A stretch of DNA of 64,000 bases from Corythucha ciliata. Its lineage: Eukaryota; Arthropoda; Insecta; Hemiptera; Tingidae. Under the pieces are notes generated by a model. The model was not told the origin of the DNA. It worked only from the letters and a program-made list of their open reading frames with translations, and did no database searches. A program made the position numbers and the translations under genes. Location: assembly GCA_038030265.1 (NCBI GenBank), contig CM075942.1:682001-746000 (forward strand), written 5' to 3'. Shown one piece after another: positions 56,214 through 64,000 of this stretch (positions are counted from its first letter, which is position 1; the number at the start of each line of letters is the position of its first letter).

Positions 56214-58673
56214 CGAGCAGTCCCATCCGCCTTTGCGCTAGACCCAGTACATTATTAATTGTTATTGGGTTGTGATCTGGTTGTGATTTTTGAGAAATCA
56301 TAAACTTCAATTTCAAAATTAACTTGCTCTGCTGCTCTAGGGTGAGCATTCGAGAGCAAAGGACTGCTGGTGACGTCAGTCTCCACCCCTCCTGACCGAT
56401 TGGCGGGGAGAAATTTGCGGCACCTATAGTAAAGTTTAGTCACTTTGACAAATACAGTTTGCGCTATCAAGAACACTAGCGCAGCTAGTGATAGTTTCGC
56501 CAATAGCAATTTTAAAGTGTCGGGGGGGGGAGACGGAAGTGCTATTATGTTAATATTGTTTCACTGAAGATGAGTGAATAATCGTGATAGAAGGATGCGA
56601 CTGTTTTATATAGAAAACGGTAAAAGGCCGAGGCGACCCACCCGTCAAGACCTAACAGTTGTGCGTGTCATTGCATAGCTCTTTGGATTGGGCCGAGCTT
56701 TTTATTATTAACACTTAACAATTTTATTGCTAGGCCAATTTTCTCAACCGCCATCAAACATTTTAAACCCCCTCTTCCATTTCACCACCCAACCCCTTCA
56801 CATCATCACGCTCTTCTCACTCTTAATTAACAACAAAGAGTCGCGTTCATTTCAAGAATGATTGACCCGTGAAATTCCCTTGAAGTTTGTTCTCTCCATG
56901 TTTTTCTTCAGAAAAACAGAAGCGAAACGCCTTAAAGGTTACACTCTTCTAGATCTTCTCAGGCGTTAGAGCCTCTTAAATACGCACCTTTATATAGCGT
57001 TCAACTGAAACGATCGGAATTAAGGCGCCGCCGTTTATCATTATTTCCACCCCCTTGACAAATAACAATTTCGATTGCTTGGAATCTCAATCTTTTTTTC
57101 TGCGATTTCTTTCATCGCAAGAACGCGAGAGTTTCTTTCTGTATTCTTGTCTGGTTACATTCAGTTTATGCTTTAATATGCTGATGAGAACGGGGTGGAG
57201 TGGCATTTTGTTGAAAAGATTCTAAAGACATCGTGGAGCTTGTTATTTTTAAGAGCTAGCAAGGGTGGAACCAAGCCTTTTTCCTTTGAGGTAAATAAAC
57301 TCATGTAAAATATGTTTTCATAAAAATAAGTAATTGACTGGTAAATATACCTCTACTTTATAATACAGTTCGGTACACAGTAACTCAACCTTCTCATGCC
57401 GTTAAAACTTCTTCCTTTTTGACGAACTTGCCCATCATAAGTCGTACCCTTTCACCTCTCACCACCACGACAACACCACTTACACACCAGCAACACTTCA
57501 TACTATTGAACAGCCATAATGAAAAGTTTGCTTGTTCAAATGGTGCTCAGAAACATGGTGTCGTCGAATCCCATTCCCCCCACCGCCACTCACCATCACA
57601 ACTTTCAGAACCCACTTTTTCTCTTCTTTAGTTCCCGGGAAAGTAGGTGGATGGATGAGGGGGGAGGGCTGTTTTCTCCCGGCTAGCTTCTCCCCAAAGA
57701 GAAAACACCGAAACTTTTCGAATTATCATTGCTTTCGAGAAAAACTTTTAAGAGCCTTTGAGATAAATCATCGAAGTGTCAATAGCAGGGATAAGTTTTC
57801 CTAGTTTCTTTCCTTTGAAAAAGCCTGAACTTAAAAAAAGTTCCCTACGTTCTTATTAAAAAGTCGTGTTTTTCCTCCCCTCTGGCGGCGCCGGCAGCGG
57901 GGTTTCCTTTAAACAAAATTAATTGTGATAACGATGTTAGACTGCCTTAATTACTGTAAATAGCAACGCAAAGGATCGTGGGCGGATGGGGGCGATGGTG
58001 GTACAGCCCAAAGAGAGTAGAGAGAGTGGGATATATGGGAATTTCCGATTTTTTGGTTACTGATTGTCTGAGACGCTGTAAATTTAAATTGTCGTCTAAA
58101 AACAATTAGATTGTCCAGGAAAATAAATAAAGTAAATTGGTTTGCTTCCACGCTTTTCCTCCTTTGCACGATCCCCCCACCACCATGGTTCTTTCACTTT
58201 AATTTATACCGAGACAATTTATGCTTCCAGCACCCAACAACCTCCATGAATTAGACCCTTCTCTACAGTCTTCTGCCGGCAGTCCTTTCCCCTTCCTTAC
58301 TCTTTTTCATTTATCCCCTCCCTCCTCCAGTACCATCGGCCCTTTTTCATGGAATCACGTCGGATTATACCTCTTCACCATTTTTTCTTTTCAAAAATAG
58401 AATTCCAAACATCCTTGACGTGGTATAAGAGGATGGGAGAGTGGGTGAAAGGGTTCATATAATTCCTGAGTTACGAGGTCGTTTGAAACGCCACTCTCTC
58501 TCATTCTCTCTCTAACACACATCGGTTTATGGGGAATACCATACGCCTTGTGTTGCTTTAAAAACGTCGCGTTCTTAGAGAGGGACATATTTCATGTTTT
58601 TACGCTGCAACCCCCACCCCTCACACCTTTAGGAATCGACCGATTTTTTTCCCCTGGAGAATTTCAGCTCGTC
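56214..58673. other. Noncoding region, no gene recognised
   Basis: Mixed sequence with C-rich pyrimidine tracts. An open minus stretch at 56255-56509 has a hydrophobic start but no ATG. Otherwise nothing. Confidence 0.4.
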
Positions 58674-58728
58674 ATGAGCTGTGCATTTTGGGTCGTGGTG
58701 GTGCTGTTTGACCTATTCGTCAGTTCAG
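58674..58728 (+). CDS. Candidate first coding exon encoding a signal peptide
   Basis: A polypyrimidine tract and ATTTCAG acceptor (ending 58667) precede ATG 58674; the exon reads MSCAFWVVVVLFDLFVSS and ends CAG followed by GTAATC, a good donor. The product would be a cleavable signal peptide for a secreted or membrane protein whose other exons lie elsewhere or outside the window. No downstream exon was recognised, so this is only a candidate. Confidence 0.3.
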
Positions 58729-60639
58729 GTAATCGTTAAAGTTATTTGGGGGAATGATTGTGTTTGAAGTGTATTTTTAATTGACCCCATTCAAAAATTG
58801 ACGATGCCACGAAAATAAGAGGAGTGGGAGATCCTCTCCAGTGGGAAGCTGGGTCGGTAGCGAGGAGAAAATGCGTTGGGTTGTATAAATAACTCTCTGT
58901 ATTATCGATCCTAAAATGTTGAAGGGAGAATGAAGAGCCGGAGAAAACGTAGGCAGGTAGCAGGAACTGTGACAGGACGGGAGGGGTCGTAGTAGTGGGT
59001 AAGGGGGTTGAAGGGAGAGTGGCAGTTGTTGCGAAAACCCGCCCTTTCAATTACTCGCACTAAATGCCATCCATCCCAGCCCTTCAAGCACATCCTCCTT
59101 GTCGGCCTCACCTACCCCCTCCGCCGAACAGTCACCACGCTACACCTCAGCCAAGAGCCCCCTCACGGCATCCGGCCAATCCCTTTCACCCCCCCGCACA
59201 TCAACTTCACAATTTACCCTATCTTGTCAACTAACCTCTCACTCACTCAGCCTCTCTATCACTCTCTCTCTCTCTCTCTCTCCATCGGAGCACTTCGCAA
59301 AGCTACGTCCTCGCGTTGTCAATCCCTCGAACCCCCCCCCCTCCCCCGATCGCTCTTCCCGCACGTTATCATTGAAATAAGGGACAAGGGGACGAAATTC
59401 CCTTTTCCCACCCCCTCACCAAACGTTCATACCGTCATCCAAGTTTGAACTTCCAAAGCACGTCAATTATCCGCGCCGTGATGGGCGGAGGAATGCCGGT
59501 TGGGTGTGTTGATTCGAGGTTACAATGAAAGCGTGACGGTGGACATAGCCCCAAATCCTCCCTCCAACAATTTCACGAGGAAACCAAAAAAAAAAAAAGA
59601 ATTTATATCAGTCCATCAGATAATTGGTGATGGTAAGACTTCTTGAAAAATAGAAGATTCATGTGGTTTAGAACGGAGAAAAGAGAAGTTACAAAATCGT
59701 ATAAAGTGGCAATTCATCTAAATAAATGTTGGGGAAAAAAAAAGAAGAGAAAAGGTAGATGGCGGGTGTGTTGGAGAGGGGTTTACGTCCCAGAGGGGGC
59801 AAGGTGTCATCAATCTTTCGCGGGGTTTGAAAGCACTGGTGGCAGAGATAAGAGCTGTGGACATTAAAAAAATAAAATCATTTATTGTTCTGTTCAGGCC
59901 GGCTATTGTCCACGAATTCCACTCTTTCTTCACCTTTGTATTGTTGTTTCCATCATGATCGGATTTATAATCGTATTTCAAATTCAGATACATCCGAATG
60001 GTTCAGACGGTGACGATATAGGCTATAAAAGACACGATGATTAAAACTTGGAAAGCTCATAAGACGATGAGCTTCTTCTCGATATGAGAAGTCCGCGTGC
60101 ATCGAGGCGCCCTGACACACCGTCTGGGCAAAAGCGGCCACAAATCACTAGAAACAACCCCTGTTTTTTTTTTTTTTCTTGTTTTTTTTTTTTCACAAAA
60201 TCACAGAAAAAACCCTTCTATAATGGAAAGCCTACATAATGAGCTTGGACCTTTGCTGAGTTTGAGCCTTTTTCGTGGTTGGAGTTCTACTGTAGTTGGA
60301 GCTCTCTTTTTGTTAGAGATAGTAAAGCTCCTACCTCAGCAGAGCCCAGTCACAAAATTAGCTCTTTTTACATGCATGCTTTGTTCAAGCTGAGCTGTGG
60401 GCGTCAACCAATCAGAGCGCACCGAGTCTACAAAGCGTTTTCAACGATCGAAGAGAACAGCTCAAAGTCAAATATGCATGGTTATGTTTATTTTGCTCCT
60501 CCCATAGCCCGGGTGCTTCGACTCGTAACAGAAACGCCTTAAATTCGTTCGAATCAACAAATTATCTTTTATTATTTTTTGCAGGAACATTATGCAATGG
60601 TCCAGGGTTCAAACACCTTCCCCGGGCGTCTTAAGTTTC
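58729..60639. other. Noncoding region with pyrimidine-rich tracts
   Basis: Includes a (CT)n run at 59261-59282, a T-rich block at 60165-60193 and a CTC-rich stretch 60240-60365. No gene recognised. Confidence 0.4.
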
Positions 60640-60815
60640 AGCTAAAGGGCAAAGTCGGCGAACCGCCAAGCCGCTGGATGACACTGGAGGAAGTTTTAAC
60701 GTTGGCTACACGAGGTAAACCGTTAATTCCAGGATAGACCTTAAAGATGACACCTCTGTCCCATTGAAGAGGGGGATCAATTTCTTCCACGACGAGTACC
60801 ACAACACGAAAGCGA
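60640..60815 (-). pseudogene. BEL/Pao integrase C-terminal (DUF5641-like) remnant
   Basis: On the minus strand the frame reads VVVLVVEEIDPPLQWDRGVI, FKVYPGINGLPRVANVKTSS, matching the 'PPLQW..G.I..V.PG.DG..RV..VKT' signature at the end of BEL/Pao pol. An isolated fragment, unconnected to the element at 25.7-30.2 kb. Confidence 0.65.
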
Positions 60816-61197
60816 ATGAATGAATGAAAGCGAACACGGACGCTAACCGGAACCGAAGGGGAACACCGACAAGGGACCGAGACTGCCGGCCCCAGGACCA
60901 CTCCGGACGAACTGTGGACAGCGCGAAGGGCGCTAACATCCCACCGGAAGAGCTCCCAGTGAAACGCCGTTGTCCCCCGGTAGTTCTCCCCCTAGAGGGC
61001 GACGAACACCGATCCGACTCCCCGTGGAGGCGGGTTCTTCTCCCAGATGCTGGTCGACGAAGGCCCGCTCCCTCCTGCCCACCGCCTTACCCAGGGTGAA
61101 TCCTTACCAGAGGGCCTAGAGGGCTTAGCGCCTTAATTGGCTGCCCTTGAACTCGAGGTGAGCGACAGAACCACATCCCTGTCATCACCCCTACAAC

Positions 61198-61407
61198 TGG
61201 AGCGAGCGCAGGGGCGCTAACCGGCCAACAACCCGGAGGACCCGCAGATAGCGTCGAGGGACGCTCATAGACGACACCAAGGACCTGGAACAAGCGCAAG
61301 GGCGCTAACCGACCGGCGACCCAGGAGATCTGGAGCAAGCGCAGGGGCGCTAACCGAACCGGCCCGAAGGACCCGCAGGCAGCGTCGAGGGACGCTCACT
61401 GACGACA
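61198..61407 (+). repeat. GC-rich tandem repeat upstream of the LINE
   Basis: GAGCAAGCGCAGGGGCGCTA + ACCG occurs three times (about 61200, 61286, 61332). The block GGACCCGCAG..GCGTCGAGGG recurs at 61238 and 61368, giving two imperfect ~130-bp units. Confidence 0.75.
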
Positions 61408-61477
61408 CAGCAACTCTGCGAGAGGGGGGAGCGCGGTTATAATAAAATAAAACATATGCCATCAGGAACATGCAAAA

Positions 61478-63912
61478 ATGGAAACAGACAAATACCAAAT
61501 TAGCGCGGTAGAGGTTAAAATGAAATCATACAGCTGTGTGCTAGCCAGTGTCTACTTTCCTCCTATGTACTCCGTCCAAGTCAGTGAATATAAGGATATA
61601 TTTTCCCAGTTTGGGGGTCGATTCATCATGGGAGGGGACTTCAACGCTAAGCATACTATGTGGGGCTCGAGAATTGTCAATCCGAAAGGAAGAATACTTC
61701 GACAAGCAGTGTTGGAGGAGGGATGTGAAACGCATTCAACTGGCAAGCCTACTTATTGGCCAGCAGATATGAATAAGGTACCTGACTTAATTGACTTTTA
61801 CCTAAGTAAAAACATCGGGTCAAGTTACACATTAGTAGAAGAAAACAACGATTTGAGTTCAGATCATTCTGCGGTACTACTCACACTGAGTGAAAAAGTG
61901 ATATTGCGACAAATCAGATCATCTGCGTTAACCAATCGTAAGACAGACTGGAATTCATTCAGGGTGCAACTCGGTGGTTTAGTGGATGTTGGGTCTCAAA
62001 TCAACGAGAAAGAGAACATGAATGACGAAGTTGAGAAACTGACTTTACTCATACAACAGGTTGCCATGGACAGCACGCCAACTGTAAAGAGAAAGCTTCT
62101 AGGGTTTCACTATCCAAGAGAAATTATTGAGCTGGTCAAAGAAAAACGTAAAGCCAGGAAAAAATGGCAAACCACGAGAGATCCGGGAGCCAAAGCGGAA
62201 TGGAACAAGTTGAAGGAAGAGCTCAGGATCATACTGAAGGAGCTGCATCAGGAGACGGTAGAGCTTCGACTAAACGAGCTGACCAGCGATCATCATACTG
62301 AGTACTCGCTATGGAAAGCAACAACGTTCTTAAAAAGACCGACAGTACAAGCTTGTCCCATCCATGGAAAGGATGGAAAATGGATCAAGGATGACCAGGA
62401 GAAAGCAAATGCGTTTGCTGAGCACCAAATGCAAGTATTCACGCCAAACAAGCAAGGCGACACAAATCAACCATTGCCGGAAATCCAAGGGATAGATGCT
62501 GACGAGCATATCCCACCGGTCACGTATAAAGAGATCTGTCAGGTGATTAAAAAATAAATGAATCCAAAAAAGGCTCCGGGTTTTGACGGGATTACAGGAG
62601 AAACTCTTCAGCACTTCCGAGAAAAGCGATTAGAAAAATTATGCAGCTAATCAATGTAGTTTTTCATCAACGAAAGGTCCCAAGGCTATGGAAAATTGCT
62701 GAAATAATCATGCTTCCCAAGCCAGGGAAGCTGCCGGAAGAATTGACGTCGTATAGGCCTGTCTCGCTGCTACCGGTCATGTCCAAGCTCTTCGAGAAGC
62801 TCCTTAGTAAGAGATTAATTGAAATAATCGAGGCTCGGAAGCTAATACCTAATCATCAGTTTGGGTTTCGCAGAAGTCACTCTACACTTGATCAGGTACA
62901 CAGAATCGTCATCGTTATAGAAAGAGCATTAGAAGAAAGAAATGTCTGTTCAGCAGCTTTTCTCGATGCGTCGCAGGCCTTCGACAAAGTATGGCATGAC
63001 GGACTTAAGTATAAGTTGAAGAAAATGTTGCTCTACAGATACGTAGAGCTACTGGATTCGTATCTCTCAGAACGATACTTTCGGGTGAAGCAGATTGATA
63101 AATATTAAGATCTGAAACCAATTGAAGCAGGAGTCCCTCAGGGTAGTGTACTAGGCCCAATACTGTACCTAATGTACACTGGCGACATCCCGGAAAATAG
63201 CAACATCATCACCGCAACATTTGCGGATGATACAACATTGCTTGCAGTCGGCGAAAACAACCAGAGCTCAGTTCGAGAACTGAATCAAGCGCTCTCCAGC
63301 GTCCACAGATGGGCAGTGAGGTGGAGAATCAAAATGAATGAGACGAAATCGGTACACGTGGATTTCACCAATTGGTGGATAAACTACATACCGGCGTATC
63401 TCAATAACAAAGAGCTTCCGTATTCCAACCAAGCCAAGTACTTAGGGATGACCCTGGATGCAAAGCTCCGTTGGAAAGAGCATGTGAAGAAGAAGAGAGC
63501 TGAGCTCAACATCAAATTCCGAAAAATGTACTGGATCATGGGTAGGCACTCAAAACTGTCTATCCAAAACAAAATAACATTGTACAAACAGGTCCTGCGA
63601 CCAGTATGGACTTATGGTGCCCAACTGTGGGGATGCACCGCCCAATCAAATCGTAAAATTATACAAGGCTTTCAAAACAACGTACTAAGATCCATAGTTA
63701 ATGCTCCTTGGTACGTTCGGAACGATAGACTTCATCATGACTTGGGAGTGATGACAGTCACTGAAGTCATTCAAGGATTGGCGAAAAATCATCAGAACCG
63801 TCTTTTATGCCACATCAACGAGGAAGCTGCCCAACTTGTTGATACCAGTGGCATGTACCGAAGACTTAAACGCGTAAAGCCGCATGATTTAATTCCTTCA
63901 CTTTGTACATAG
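61478..63912 (+). pseudogene. Jockey-like LINE ORF2 (endonuclease-RT), 5' truncated and broken
   Basis: Begins inside the endonuclease: YFPPMYSV, GGDFNAKHTMWGS (~61627), then DHSAVLLTL (~61864). The RT domain reads APGFDGITGE (62573), SYRPVSLLPVMSKLFEKLL (62748), FLDASQAFDKVWHDGL (62960), GVPQGSVLGPILY (63130), TFADDTTLL (63219) and LGMTLDAKLRW (63441), all typical of the Jockey clade. Breaks: in-frame TAA at 62555-62557, a frame change near 62620, and TAA at 63106-63108 between the palm motifs. The ORF ends TAG at 63910-63912. With three breaks and a missing 5' end it cannot be active; AT-rich sequence to 64000 is its 3' region. Confidence 0.9.
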
Positions 63913-64000
63913 CTTACTGTGTTCATAGCTTCAATTTAATGAGATATCCGAATCAAGTTTAGTTCTGTCCCTAAAATTTGTGGACGTAAATATTAAAACA

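Noticed and set aside
56255..56509. 84-codon minus-strand frame with hydrophobic start and acidic/polar tail
   Set aside because: No ATG at the start, no upstream splice site that I can defend, and no recognisable family.

Overview
The window is a stretch of a transposon-rich arthropod nuclear genome. The evidence is spliced genes with very short canonical introns, a complete neverland-type ecdysteroid-pathway gene, a pasiflora-type septate-junction gene, and Gypsy, BEL/Pao, Jockey-like and DUF4780-bearing LINE, Harbinger, hAT and piggyBac-type elements. I cannot name the order or species.

Layout. 1-692 is the start of a gag-like ORF on the minus strand that runs off the window. 1668-6624 is a nearly intact Gypsy-type LTR retrotransposon: its LTRs differ at one base, it has a 4-bp target duplication, and a -1 slippery heptamer sits at the end of gag. 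8747-10432 (minus) is a complete seven-exon Rieske oxygenase gene (neverland). 12866-15042 is a frameshifted DUF7869-like gene. 15931-17740 is a Harbinger transposase with readable exons but no end, with a 188-bp Harbinger-type MITE in its first intron. 19860-22250 (minus) is the 5' half of a LINE. 23676-25643 is bounded by piggyBac-style TTAA ends. 25731-30238 (minus) is a decayed BEL/Pao element next to a hAT transposase fragment.

From 30969 to 42600 the window is dominated by a degenerate ~30-bp minisatellite in both orientations and by two copies of a larger duplicated segment. One copy carries a 441-bp MITE; the other carries the most unusual object here, a palindromic array of six identical tRNA-like genes (three minus, then three plus, 322-bp period) flanked by a 13-bp direct repeat. 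The empty site for each insertion is preserved in the other copy. A small two-exon gene (34209-34538) lies between them.

43061-44602 is an intact four-TM pasiflora-like gene with two tandemly duplicated alternative last exons. 45332-45644 is a retroposed element made of a 93-bp-arm hairpin plus a tRNA-like B-box region and poly(A). 46793-49021 is a 2.2-kb element with 30-bp terminal inverted repeats and TTA duplications, containing a nested fold-back element. 52108-52607 is a 500-N assembly gap inside the minisatellite. 53922-55682 is another palindrome, of five plus five repeat units between long inverted ends. 61478-63912 is a Jockey-like LINE, broken by two stops and a frameshift.

Only three loci look like functional host protein genes (neverland-like, pasiflora-like and the small 34.2-kb gene); a signal-peptide exon at 58.7 kb is a weaker candidate. 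Everything else recognised is mobile or repetitive. The genes do not form a pathway or operon; the common theme is repeated formation of inverted repeats.
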